This document shows positions 42,007 to 50,699 of a stretch of 64,000 nt of DNA, piece after piece. The DNA is from Allomuricauda ruestringensis DSM 13258. Its GTDB lineage: Bacteria > Bacteroidota > Bacteroidia > Flavobacteriales > Flavobacteriaceae. Every line of letters starts with the position of its first letter. Within the stretch, counting starts at the first letter, position 1. Below the pieces are notes generated by a model that was not told the origin of the DNA, did no database searches, and saw only the letters and a list, made by a program, of their open reading frames with translations. The position numbers and the translations under genes were made by a program. The DNA lies in assembly GCF_000224085.1 (NCBI RefSeq), contig NC_015945.1, positions 3,464,501 through 3,528,500 on the forward strand, read 5' to 3'.

Positions 42007-42401
42007 AGTTTTTGTTTTAAAGATGTTCTACAATGTATATGGGAAACCTTTTGAATCTAAAATATCGAAGGGAAACGGATAAGCTATAACCTGTTGTGCT
42101 TAAAGATATTGATTCATTGGAAGACGAACTTGGTGAAACACCTTAAAAATTAAAGGGTTTTTATTGCTGATTTTTAGAGGTTTACCTCAGTATTAGAAGA
42201 TAAAAAAGTCTATTGATAATTCGCATCAAGTTTACCGAAAAGCTTTTTGAATGGCACCTTTCTTGTTTTTGGTTCTCCCCTTACCTATGCTAAACAAGAG
42301 TCATCAAGTTGACGATTTTTATCGGCTCTTTATCATTTTTTGATAAGACTTCAACTAAATTTTATTTTCTTTGATAGATTTGAAGTAATAATCTTACATA
42401 A
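42007..42401. other. 395-base intergenic region upstream of the T9SS protein gene
   Basis: No gene is seen. A candidate -7 element TAGATTTG is at 42376-42383, 19 bases before the start at 42402. A short open stretch near 42093-42145 ending GDELGETP-like is too short to call. There is an imperfect hairpin around 42299-42340 (GAGTCATCAAG...TTGACGATTTTTATCGGCTC). Confidence 0.4.
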
Positions 42402-45014
42402 ATGACCAACCTCAAACCATTTCTTTGTTTCTGTTTATTTTTTTTTACTGCACTTTCTCATTCTCAATGGACACCTACACCGGGGCCAGAGGGTGGGGCC
42501 ACTGGTGATGTTATCAAAGTGAACAATACGTTACTGGTGATTTCTTCGTATACAATTCATTCTTCTACAAATAATGGGGAATCATGGACCCAAAGTATTT
42601 CTGGGCTACCGGAAGATGGCGGGGCAACTAGTTTAACTACTGATGGCAATACTATTTATGTTGCTTTGGTCAGAAACGGTATTTATAAATCAACAGATGA
42701 AGGAAATTCTTGGGTTCCCGCAAATAAAGATATTGAGGACCTTACATTTTACAAGGTATTTGCCAATGGTACCACAATTTATGGTGGTACGGGCACAGGT
42801 GTAATATATCGATCTCTTGATTCAGGAGAAAATTGGACAGTTTGGAGTACTGGAGTTACAGGTTATCAAGTCAGCGATTTTGTAGTATTTAATTCCAAAG
42901 TATATGTAGGCACACTAGACGGGGTTTTCGAAAATGATGGTAATAGCGATATCTGGACACAAGTGGACATACCTGGACTTACCCATGGCGCATGGTCTTT
43001 AACAACTCAAAACGGAATATTGTATGTTGGAGGTATTGGTGAAGTATATGTTTCTAATGATAATTTGAGTACATGGGTAGCAATGAACACCGGGAACGCA
43101 AGTATTTCAGACCTAATTTCCATACAAAATACTGTATATGCTGTTGGTGGGTCACGTTCATATTTTTATTCAAACGATGATGGAGCCACTTGGAGTGAGG
43201 TCTTGGTTTTGTCCCCTGACAATTATAGCATTTTGAAGTCTTTACTAATATCAAATGGGAAAATAATAGTCAGCTCTACTTCTGGTAACTATGAATCATT
43301 GGATAATGGTATGTCTTGGACATGGAACAATACAGGCATAAGAACACAAAACATTACAACTTTTGCTTCAAATGATTACTACCTTTTTACAGGTACTGGA
43401 GGTAATGGGCTGTTCCGTTCTGCTGACAATGGTGTCTCCTGGACCGCTATTAATTCAGGAATCGACAGACCAAACGCTTTCACTATCCATGAAATGATAG
43501 AAGTGGACAATAAACTAATCATTGCCACCAGTGGAGGGGTGTTCTTATCCAATGACAATGGTGATACTTGGGAAAAAAAGATAAACCCAAGTGTCAATAT
43601 CGCTACCTCTGCATTGGATTACAGCAATGGTGTTTTGGTCTCAGGAATGCTGGGCGAAGGCATCTACTTGTCCGAGGATTTAGGAGAAACATGGGATGTT
43701 TTTGTTCCCGAAGGTTTGGATTCAGGGGAGTCTTATGTGAAAATAGCACTGGAAGGATCTACAATGCTTCTGGATTCGGGAAACGGCGATGTTTACCTAT
43801 CTACGGATATGGGGCAAAGTTGGAATCTCATCACCACTTTAGAGAATGATTCCATTTTTATTGAAGATATTGACATTATCAATGGTAAACTTTTTGTTTC
43901 AGACAGTTATGGGCTTCATAAATCTTCTGATATGGGCCAAACTTGGACCACCTACCAAAATACAGACTATAGCATAGTAGAGAACATTACGGTTGAGGGA
44001 GATGTTCTGTATTTGGCGACACGAAAAGGTTTCAAGGCCACAACTATAGATCAAGATGTTTGGTATTCGTTCACCGACGGTATGGGAAACCTTGGCACCA
44101 CCAGTATTTTCCTTAATAATGGACAATTGTTCGCTGGCACTTATAGATTTAGTGTCTGGTCTAGACCTGTATCCGAAGTAGTGGTTCCTTTTCCTGATGA
44201 TGACAATGACGGCGTTGCCAATGCGGATGATCTTTGCCCCAATACCTACCCAGGCATAGCTGTTAATGAAGATGGTTGTGATTTTATAGCTATTGACGCG
44301 TTAAGCGTAGTTGGTAAATCACAATCATGCCCTAATGTGGATAATGCCAGAATAGTAGTGGGCACCACTCTATCCGGTTATGCTTTTGATATCAGTTTGG
44401 AAGGTGAAGGAATTAGCCAAAGCTTCGAAAATGTAAGTCTGGAAGTCGATTTTATATTGGATAATCTTCCTCCGGGTTCATACGAAGTGATAGTTTCGAT
44501 ACCTGAAATACGTTATGAACAGTTATTTGGCCTTACCATCAATGAAATGAACAACATATCTGGAAAAAGGACCATTGTCGACAAAAGCAATAAGGTTGCT
44601 AAGTATCTTGTTTCTGGAAGTAATGAGTATGTGGTAAACGTTAACGGACATCAAAAACGTTATTTTTTTGATACTAATGATGAAAATGAAATTTTGATAC
44701 GGAATTTACAAAGCTCCAATATGGTCCGCATCTCCGGGAAGAATGAATGTCAGGGAACCATAGAAGATAATCTTGTCTTGGAAACCGAAATGCAGGTCTA
44801 CCCTACCATTACCTCGGGCATGTTGTCCATCTCAGGAGAAACCACAATCAACCAAATAAACGTATACAACTCCATTGGCCAACTTGTATTAAGTAAAAAA
44901 ATGAATTCCTTGAATAACAAAACCATTCATTTGGAAAACCAGTCTGCTGGATTTTATGTCGTTCACTTGGTTGCTGAAGATAAAATCAAAAGATTTAAAA
45001 TAATTAAACAATGA
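42402..45014 (+). CDS. Secreted T9SS protein with sortilin/BNR-like beta-propeller
   Basis: The 870-residue protein has a signal peptide (FLCFCLFFFTALSHS). Residues 25-595 contain many BNR/Asp-box-like repeats (STNNGESWTQSI, STDEGNSWVPA, SLDSGENWTVWS, SADNGVSWTAI, SSDMGQTWTTY), forming a sortilin-type propeller. Around 605-625 is a calcium-binding type-3 repeat (DDDNDGVANADDLCPNTYPG). The C-terminus (about 805-870) is a type A sorting domain: VYPTITSGMLSIS, NVYNSIGQLVLSKKM, GFYVVHLVAEDKIKRFKI. It is secreted and anchored by the type IX system; carbohydrate or peptide binding is likely but unproven. It overlaps the next gene by four bases. Confidence 0.9.
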   Translation: MTNLKPFLCFCLFFFTALSHSQWTPTPGPEGGATGDVIKVNNTLLVISSYTIHSSTNNGESWTQSISGLPEDGGATSLTTDGNTIYVALVRNGIYKSTDEGNSWVPANKDIEDLTFYKVFANGTTIYGGTGTGVIYRSLDSGENWTVWSTGVTGYQVSDFVVFNSKVYVGTLDGVFENDGNSDIWTQVDIPGLTHGAWSLTTQNGILYVGGIGEVYVSNDNLSTWVAMNTGNASISDLISIQNTVYAVGGSRSYFYSNDDGATWSEVLVLSPDNYSILKSLLISNGKIIVSSTSGNYESLDNGMSWTWNNTGIRTQNITTFASNDYYLFTGTGGNGLFRSADNGVSWTAINSGIDRPNAFTIHEMIEVDNKLIIATSGGVFLSNDNGDTWEKKINPSVNIATSALDYSNGVLVSGMLGEGIYLSEDLGETWDVFVPEGLDSGESYVKIALEGSTMLLDSGNGDVYLSTDMGQSWNLITTLENDSIFIEDIDIINGKLFVSDSYGLHKSSDMGQTWTTYQNTDYSIVENITVEGDVLYLATRKGFKATTIDQDVWYSFTDGMGNLGTTSIFLNNGQLFAGTYRFSVWSRPVSEVVVPFPDDDNDGVANADDLCPNTYPGIAVNEDGCDFIAIDALSVVGKSQSCPNVDNARIVVGTTLSGYAFDISLEGEGISQSFENVSLEVDFILDNLPPGSYEVIVSIPEIRYEQLFGLTINEMNNISGKRTIVDKSNKVAKYLVSGSNEYVVNVNGHQKRYFFDTNDENEILIRNLQSSNMVRISGKNECQGTIEDNLVLETEMQVYPTITSGMLSISGETTINQINVYNSIGQLVLSKKMNSLNNKTIHLENQSAGFYVVHLVAEDKIKRFKIIKQ

Positions 45015-45706
45015 TAAAGTCCTTAATAAGTCAAGCTCTAGCTTTAATCATTTTATTGATGCTGGTAGGCGCATGCTCATCATCTTCATCAACTGAAGAG
45101 GTAGAAGTGATGCCCCCAGGTAAACCCAACGGGATTCTTCCAACAAATGGAGAAACTTGTTCTGATTTTATCGAAGTCCCCCAAGATGAAACCAAAGCCA
45201 TTATTCTTTTTACATGGGGCAGTATCTCAAATGCAACCGGTTATGTTTTAGAAGTTTTTGATGGAAACGTTATCCAGAATAGCATTAGTGCTTCCAGAAC
45301 AGATGTAGAAGTTACTTTGGACAAAGGTAAATCCTATACATGGACCGTGACCGCGGAAAATAGTGCAGGTCAAACAAAGAGCGATACAATGTCCTTTACC
45401 ACTCCAGGTGAGTCTGTTGCCAATTATGCGCCCTATGCGGCAGAAATAAGCACCGAGTTTAAAAGTGAAACTTCCGAACTAATAGTTTCTTGGTCAGGTA
45501 GTGATCAAGATGGTGACGCCCTAACATACAATATACTTGTAAAAGACAGTAAGGATATAGAGACAGTTAACCAAACTGGTATGACCGAAACTGCCTTGGA
45601 CCCCATTGTAGTCAATCTAGGAGAAACGTATAGTATTAGTGTTAAAAGTATAGATGGTTTTGGCAATTTTTCAATATCTGTTAGCTCAATCACCATAAAG
45701 AACTAA
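45011..45706 (+). CDS. Lipoprotein with two fibronectin type III-like domains
   Basis: The 231-residue protein has a lipoprotein signal (LMLVGACSSSSSTEE). The rest looks like two Ig/Fn3-type domains: ILFTWGSISNATGYVLEVFD to SDTMSFTTPG, and LIVSWSGSDQDGDALTYNIL to FSISVSSITIKN. The ATGA overlap with the T9SS gene means co-translation, so the pair likely acts together at the cell surface. Confidence 0.8.
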   Translation: MIKSLISQALALIILLMLVGACSSSSSTEEVEVMPPGKPNGILPTNGETCSDFIEVPQDETKAIILFTWGSISNATGYVLEVFDGNVIQNSISASRTDVEVTLDKGKSYTWTVTAENSAGQTKSDTMSFTTPGESVANYAPYAAEISTEFKSETSELIVSWSGSDQDGDALTYNILVKDSKDIETVNQTGMTETALDPIVVNLGETYSISVKSIDGFGNFSISVSSITIKN

Positions 45707-46012
45707 CCACCTGACTAAAGAATTAATGTAGTATAATTAATTCAATTACGAGCAACCGATTGTTAATCCAAATTCCCCTCCACTCCTACCTCATTTTCTA
45801 TCCAGTAGTAAAAATCATTATCCTAATTCTTTTTATAGGTGTTCAATAACACATTTCATGTCTTTATCGAGACATTTGGTTATTTACCGACATCATTGTC
45901 AAAATTCTTATAACATTCTTACTTTCATTGCTGCATGTGTTTTGTTTTCAGAAAATTACATGGTTCCTCCCAAGAGGTTTGTTTAAGAATAAAATAACTA
46001 ACACTATTCAAA
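45707..46012. other. 306-base intergenic region
   Basis: AT-rich, without an ORF or a recognisable repeat. No clear terminator after the Fn3 gene and no full TTTG/TAnnTTTG promoter is seen before the gene at 46013. Confidence 0.35.
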
Positions 46013-47071
46013 ATGAAAAGATTCAGAACTTTTAGTTGCCTATCCTGTTTAGGGATAATGATTTTTATTACTGGTTGTGAAATAGAGGAAGTTGGCAATG
46101 CTGATGAACTAAGCGCAACTGGTTTAGTGACAGAAACATCCTGTGATGCCATAATTGACTTTAATAATATTGATGCTGGTACTATAGTGGATGAAATTTC
46201 TTCCGGCAATGGTATATCGGGTGTTACCATTTCTGGTGTGGTCTCCGTATATGGTGAGAACTTGAACCCCGCCAGACCTGATGAGAACCATGCCATGATT
46301 TTTGACACGGACAATCCCACCGGTGGCGATGAAGATTTAGTAGTGCCAGATACAGACCATCAAGAAGTCTTGATTATTTCAGAAGACCTTGATAGTGGCG
46401 ATCCTGACGATGACGATATTCCTGGAGGTACTTTTACATTTGATTTTTCCGGATTTGGACCGGGTCATGTAGCTATTGGTAGCTTCACAACCATAGATAA
46501 TGAAGAGGCTGGAGAGTTTAAGGCCTACGATGGCGATGGAGTTATGGTGGCCAGCGGCCCTGTAGCCGAGATTTCTGATAATACAGAGCAAACCATTATG
46601 GTGAATGCTGCCAATATAGTTACGCTTGTTGTAACCTTAAATGGTTCTGGTGCCTTGGATAATTTCTGCATCAATGTCACTGAAGAAGATTCTGGCTGCA
46701 CCTACACACAAGGTTTTTGGAAAAACGAGAAAAAAGGAGCTTTCCCTGACCCTTATAACAGAAGCGATGTTTTCTTCCTAAGTGAAATGACATGGCAGAA
46801 AGTATTGAAGACCAGTCCTAAAGGAAATGCATATTTTCAAGCAGCGCATCAATACATAGCTGCCGTATTAAATGGTGCCAATGGTGCCTCTTATCCTGAC
46901 GAGGTTGAAGATGCCATAGAACTGGGAACTACATTATTTGACACCTATACCCCAGCCGAAATTGCTGATTTAAAGGGCAATGATGAGCTTAGAGCGCAGT
47001 TCCGAATGGTGAACGATGTTTTGGATGACTATAACAACGGAAGAATAGGTCCAGGTCATTGTGATGATTAA
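46013..47071 (+). CDS. Acidic lipoprotein with TQGFWKN motif
   Basis: The 352-residue protein has a lipoprotein signal (GIMIFITGCEIEEVGNADE). Residues 40-225 are acidic and beta-rich (DNPTGGDEDLVVPDTDHQ, GTFTFDFSGFGPGHVAIGSF), like a carbohydrate-binding or surface domain. At about 230 begins CTYTQGFWKNEKKGAFPDPY, a motif recurrent in bacterial surface proteins, followed by a helical block (AAHQYIAAVLNGANGASYPD, ELGTTLFDTYTPAEIAD). The role is unknown. It is in the same surface-protein region as the T9SS gene and has a terminator. Confidence 0.72.
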   Translation: MKRFRTFSCLSCLGIMIFITGCEIEEVGNADELSATGLVTETSCDAIIDFNNIDAGTIVDEISSGNGISGVTISGVVSVYGENLNPARPDENHAMIFDTDNPTGGDEDLVVPDTDHQEVLIISEDLDSGDPDDDDIPGGTFTFDFSGFGPGHVAIGSFTTIDNEEAGEFKAYDGDGVMVASGPVAEISDNTEQTIMVNAANIVTLVVTLNGSGALDNFCINVTEEDSGCTYTQGFWKNEKKGAFPDPYNRSDVFFLSEMTWQKVLKTSPKGNAYFQAAHQYIAAVLNGANGASYPDEVEDAIELGTTLFDTYTPAEIADLKGNDELRAQFRMVNDVLDDYNNGRIGPGHCDD

Positions 47072-47091
47072 TAAATAAAATTCAACCATAT

Positions 47092-47132
47092 AAAAAAACC
47101 ATCGATGGATTAATTCTACCGATGGTTTTTTG
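47092..47132 (+). terminator. Rho-independent terminator of the TQGFWKN lipoprotein gene
   Basis: AAACCATCG (47096-47104) pairs with CGATGGTTT (47120-47128), followed by more T (TTTTTTG). It is 20 bases after the stop codon. Confidence 0.8.
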
Positions 47133-47232
47133 TTTACTGCCCTAAAAATGAACTTCCTAAACGCAGAGCGTACGAGGTGTCAAAAGTAAAACCGCTGTGC
47201 GTCAAGAACCAGGACACAAGACAAAATAGGGT

Positions 47233-47880
47233 TCATCGATTCTCCAATACCGCCTTCAACTCATCCAAATCCTCCTGATAAATTTCGTTCAGGTATTCCT
47301 TGTAAGGGTCTTTGCGTTTATATTCAATGGTTTCCTGTGCCTTTTTTAAATAATCTTTTGTTTTGATGGTGTCCCCAATCTGCAAATAGGTCTTTGCCAA
47401 TCCAAAATAAGCTTCGCAAGTGGTTTCATATTGCTCCAGACCATTTTCAAAAGAAACAATGGCATCATCATAATTTCCCATTTCGTAGTGGCACAAGCCT
47501 TGGTACACAAATGCCTGTACATCTACCCAATCGGCTCCTTGGTTAATTACACTTTGCTCAAAATGTTCCAATGCCTTCGGATAATTGCCAAGGCCGTAAT
47601 AGCATTCACCACGCAAAAAATCAATATCCTCGCCCCATGGGGCATCCACCACATCGGGTGTTAGTGCATCCAAGCGTTCAAAAAAAGCAGCAGCATAATC
47701 GGGGTGTTGCCAATTGAGAATCCCAAACATGGTTTGAGACCATCCGTGCCCTTGCATGTTTCCTGCAATATTGAACCGTTTTTCCTTGGATTGAAATACC
47801 AATTGATACGCAATCAGACCAATATAAACCGTAAAAACAGTCGCCAAAAGGATTTTTATAATTTTGAGGAATAGTTTCAT
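47233..47880 (-). CDS. Membrane-anchored TPR protein
   Basis: The 215-residue protein has an N-terminal transmembrane helix (IILLATVFTVYIGLIAYQLVF) and TPR repeats after it (GECYYGLGNYPKALEHFEQS, GLCHYEMGNYDDAIVSFENG, AYFGLAKTYLQIGDTIKTKD). It follows the gene at 47884 by three bases and repeats the gene order found at 25857-27235. Confidence 0.78.
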   Translation of the reverse strand: MKLFLKIIKILLATVFTVYIGLIAYQLVFQSKEKRFNIAGNMQGHGWSQTMFGILNWQHPDYAAAFFERLDALTPDVVDAPWGEDIDFLRGECYYGLGNYPKALEHFEQSVINQGADWVDVQAFVYQGLCHYEMGNYDDAIVSFENGLEQYETTCEAYFGLAKTYLQIGDTIKTKDYLKKAQETIEYKRKDPYKEYLNEIYQEDLDELKAVLENR

Positions 47881-47883
47881 ACC

Positions 47884-48381
47884 TTAAAATATATCTGTGA
47901 TTTTACCCTCTTCCAGCTTGAAGGCTATTTGTGCGTAGCTATCCGCTGGTTTCCCCTCGATTTGGCCAGGAACCCACCCTTTTAGTTCAGAAATTAGTCC
48001 GTAAAAATGTTTTGAGGCCTCTATTGGCGTTGCAACATCTTTTAAATCAGGGTCGATCATTTTAGTTCTGAAGTAACCGGTTTCCCCTTGACAATTAACC
48101 ACAAAGCGGACTGTCAGCAAACCATTTTTTGGCAGTCCATCAGTTTTTATTTTTGGCAAAAGCTCCGTTTTAATGGCTTTTTTACCACCCTGATAATAAG
48201 TGCCAATTTGGTAATACTGAAGAATTCGATAGTCACTACAGGGGCTGAATTCCGCAGAATCCATAGCACTATCATTGGAAATATCACCGACGTGCTCGTT
48301 TAGTTTAAGATAGATCCAAAGGGTCAGAAGTGCAGCGATAACAAAGCTGACCAATAGCCAAATATTGATTTTGCGCTTCAA
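47884..48381 (-). CDS. Membrane protein with TonB-C-like domain, first gene of a TPR pair
   Basis: The 165-residue protein has one N-terminal membrane helix (WLLVSFVIAALLTLWIYLKL) instead of the lipobox found in its paralogue at 26723. The core motif LLTVRFVVNCQGETGYFRT and LKGWVPGQIEGKPADSYAQ align by eye with WIRVRFIVNCKGETGRFRM and LKGWKIQTKDDEPIDYYQY of that protein. The function is unknown; the pairing with a TPR gene is conserved within this window. Confidence 0.7.
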   Translation of the reverse strand: MKRKINIWLLVSFVIAALLTLWIYLKLNEHVGDISNDSAMDSAEFSPCSDYRILQYYQIGTYYQGGKKAIKTELLPKIKTDGLPKNGLLTVRFVVNCQGETGYFRTKMIDPDLKDVATPIEASKHFYGLISELKGWVPGQIEGKPADSYAQIAFKLEEGKITDIF

Positions 48382-48446
48382 AAAGTAGATAATTTGTTAA
48401 TGGTTAACGGCAAGATACTAATTACAAGTAAATTATGAAACTGCCC

Positions 48447-49070
48447 CTATCGCTCGTTGTGTCCTTTCCCGTCAAAAATCTTAGGGACGGACTTATCTAT
48501 TCGAGACTCCCGGGTCTTGGATTGTTTGGCACTGGAAAAGTATAACAGATGCCCTTTCTGCCTTCCAGGTGTCAAGGCGTTAAAAGCTGCTTTGAGTTCC
48601 GGGTCTCCATCCAAACGCTTTTGAAATTCCTCTGGAATCTCATATTCCGATGCTTTTTTAAAATTGACCTTCAACCCCGATTTCTCCACTTCAATAGCTT
48701 CGAAAATATAGGTTTTTAAGACGGGTTCCAGGGCTGCGATCCGTTCAACATCGGTAAATCGGATTACCCTACCGGACTGGGTGTTCTCCCCCGGTTTCTC
48801 CAGAATCTTATGGTTATCCCTCAACAGGGCACCTTTAAAAAAACTTAATGTACAATTGTCTTTGAATGCAGCCACCATCAGAATATTGCTACCGTTGTGG
48901 GTGTAGCAGGGTACGCCCCATTTTCGCTCTTCGGTAAGCCCACAATCCAGCACTACCCTTCTCAAGTATTTCAACTCTTCTTGCCAATTGTGCACCTTAC
49001 ATTTTGGGGTGCCGCCCAAGGCACATCGACCACAGCCTTCCAGTAAATAAGCGTCGATTTCGGGATTCAT
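48447..49070 (-). CDS. YdeI/DUF1801-type protein with N-terminal Cys cluster
   Basis: The 207-residue protein has a DUF1801-like start (LRRVVLDCGLTEERKWGVPC, YTHNGSNILMVAAFKDNCTL) and the YdeI C-terminal block with ALTPGRQKGHLLYFSSAKQ and KTRESRIDKSVPKIFDGKGH. Before this it has EGCGRCALGGTPKCKVHNW, a Cys-rich segment missing from the second copy at 49441-50022. The biochemical function of the family is unclear. It overlaps the VOC gene by four bases. Confidence 0.83.
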   Translation of the reverse strand: MNPEIDAYLLEGCGRCALGGTPKCKVHNWQEELKYLRRVVLDCGLTEERKWGVPCYTHNGSNILMVAAFKDNCTLSFFKGALLRDNHKILEKPGENTQSGRVIRFTDVERIAALEPVLKTYIFEAIEVEKSGLKVNFKKASEYEIPEEFQKRLDGDPELKAAFNALTPGRQKGHLLYFSSAKQSKTRESRIDKSVPKIFDGKGHNER

Positions 49071-49420
49071 AAATGTGTCAATAAATTAATTGTGGCACCG
49101 TTTGGGTCTTTTACAAAGAACCGTCTAACGCCCCATTCTTCATTTGTTGGCCCATAAACCACTTCGTACCCCAACCTCTTGGCCCGTTCGTACATTTGGT
49201 CCACATTGGATATTTCAATGGACAGAAAAACCGATGTATTGTCCGGTTTTATGGCTTCTTCATTTTTAAAAATGTTGATTTGGGCCGTTGGATTTTCTTT
49301 GGAGGCAAATGTTATGATCCACCCAAGATCCATAGCCAAATCCATCTCCAAAAATTCCATATAAAATGCTTTGCTCACTTCTAGATCATCGGAATACATA
49401 TTGGGAACAATTCTTCGCAT
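49067..49420 (-). CDS. VOC-family (glyoxalase/bleomycin resistance-like) protein
   Basis: The 117-residue protein is a single VOC domain: RRIVPNMYSDDLEVSKAFYM, IEISNVDQMYERAKRLGYEV and RRFFVKDPNGATINLLTHL. The C-terminal Glu metal ligand of glyoxalases appears replaced by Thr/Asn (ATINLL), so it may bind a small molecule without glyoxalase activity. It lies between the two YdeI-type genes within an operon. Confidence 0.85.
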   Translation of the reverse strand: MRRIVPNMYSDDLEVSKAFYMEFLEMDLAMDLGWIITFASKENPTAQINIFKNEEAIKPDNTSVFLSIEISNVDQMYERAKRLGYEVVYGPTNEEWGVRRFFVKDPNGATINLLTHL

Positions 49421-49440
49421 GGTTCTTTTTTGTTGATGGT

Positions 49441-50022
49441 TTACATTTCGTTATATCCCTTCCCTTCAAAAATCTTGGGGATGGACTTCTCTATTCGCGA
49501 TACACGGGTCTTGGATTGTTTGGCTTGTGAAACATAGAGCATATACCCGCGTTGGCGTCCTGGAGTCAATGCTTCAAAAGCGGACTTAAATGCTGTATCT
49601 TCATCCAGTTTATTTTGAAGCTCTTCGGGCATATCAAATTCAGAAGTTTTCTTCATTTTGACTTCCAATCCGGCTTTTTTTACCTCAATAGCTTCATGGA
49701 TATAGGTTTTCAACACTTTTTCCATATTCAAAATCTCCTTCACATCAGTAAATCGAATCTGGCGGGCCGATTGTACATTTTTGGTCTGTTGGATAAGAAT
49801 TCCTTCGGTATCCTTCAGCAAAACACCTTTATGAAACAACAGCGCGCAATACTCCTTAAAACCATGAATCAAGACCACATTGCTACCCTTATGGGTATAA
49901 CACGGAACACCCCACTTAAGCGTTTCGGTAAGGCCCGTATCGAGGGCTATTTTACGCAATTGTCGATAGGCTTCCTGCCATTGGGATGGTTTTTCAAAGA
50001 AGAAATCAACTTTTGGGTTCAT
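49441..50022 (-). CDS. YdeI/DUF1801-type protein, second copy
   Basis: The 193-residue protein is paralogous to 48447-49070: LRKIALDTGLTETLKWGVPC, YTHKGSNVVLIHGFKEYCAL, ALTPGRQRGYMLYVSQAKQS and KTRVSRIEKSIPKIFEGKGY. It lacks the Cys-rich N-terminus. Two copies within one operon, separated only by the VOC gene, point to a tandem duplication that has diverged. It is four bases downstream of the DoxX gene. Confidence 0.85.
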   Translation of the reverse strand: MNPKVDFFFEKPSQWQEAYRQLRKIALDTGLTETLKWGVPCYTHKGSNVVLIHGFKEYCALLFHKGVLLKDTEGILIQQTKNVQSARQIRFTDVKEILNMEKVLKTYIHEAIEVKKAGLEVKMKKTSEFDMPEELQNKLDEDTAFKSAFEALTPGRQRGYMLYVSQAKQSKTRVSRIEKSIPKIFEGKGYNEM

Positions 50023-50026
50023 AGCG

Positions 50027-50413
50027 TTATTGGTTTTGTGTTGTGATAACTTTTCTGCTAGCTGGTCTAAAATACCAAGAAATTAGGGTCAATGCCAATA
50101 ACAAGGACGGTCCAAAGAAATCAGCGGCTCCATCGCCTACCGCCAAATGGGAAACTAGGGCCCCGGTCATTGTAAAAACAAACCCAGCGTATGCCCATTC
50201 CTTGAGTACGGGGAATTTGGGAATTAGTATGGCCACAACGCCCAAAAGTTTCCAAACCCCGATAATAAGAAGAAAGTACAACGGATACCCCAAATGTTCC
50301 ATCATTTCAATTTCCTCTTCCATTCCGATCAATTGTACAATGCCTGTGGATGTCATTCCCAAGGCCAGCCAAACAGTGGCTACCCAATAGATAATTTTGT
50401 TACGTTTTGTCAT
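50027..50413 (-). CDS. DoxX-like four-helix membrane protein
   Basis: The 128-residue protein has four hydrophobic helices with the DoxX pattern: WVATVWLALGMTSTGIVQLI, HLGYPLYFLLIIGVWKLLGV, LKEWAYAGFVFTMTGALVSH and LLLALTLISWYFRPASRKV. It is the first gene of the DoxX-YdeI-VOC-YdeI operon; regulator genes (ArsR, SRPBCC) lie upstream, a combination often seen in flavobacteria. The role may concern redox stress or small molecules (inference). Confidence 0.85.
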   Translation of the reverse strand: MTKRNKIIYWVATVWLALGMTSTGIVQLIGMEEEIEMMEHLGYPLYFLLIIGVWKLLGVVAILIPKFPVLKEWAYAGFVFTMTGALVSHLAVGDGAADFFGPSLLLALTLISWYFRPASRKVITTQNQ

Positions 50414-50425
50414 AGATATGATTTA

Positions 50426-50597
50426 TTGAATATCCGTAATGTGTCATAATATTATCAACGTCACCCTGAACTTGATTCAGGGTCACATAAAGATGCTCAT
50501 ATTCAACAGGATGAGATGTTGAAACCTGCCTTTGCCGGCAGGCAGGCAAGTTCAACATGACGCCAAAAACACTACTATGACACATTACGGACAATTA
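50426..50597. repeat. Palindromic MITE-like element, family B copy 2, with nested insert
   Basis: It has the terminal inverted repeats TCCGTAATGTGTCATA (left) and TATGACACATTACGGA (right, perfect complement), better preserved than in copy 1. A 22-nt GC-rich palindromic insert (starting CCTGCC, ending GGCAGG) occupies 50525-50546, relative to 19851-20000. It lies between the SRPBCC and DoxX genes and may split an older operon. Confidence 0.85.
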
Positions 50598-50699
50598 AAC
50601 ATGATTTTTTAGGTTTGTGTGTTTGCAAAACTTTTTCCTTTCATTTCGACTGCGCTCAATGTCACAGGAAAAAGTTCTTATCGTTAGTAAGACTTATTA

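Noticed and set aside
50400..50594. Small ORFs with near-identical peptides at 19840-20112 and 50400-50594 (minus strand)
   Set aside because: Their similarity only reflects the family B palindromic element; they lack starts and context of genes.
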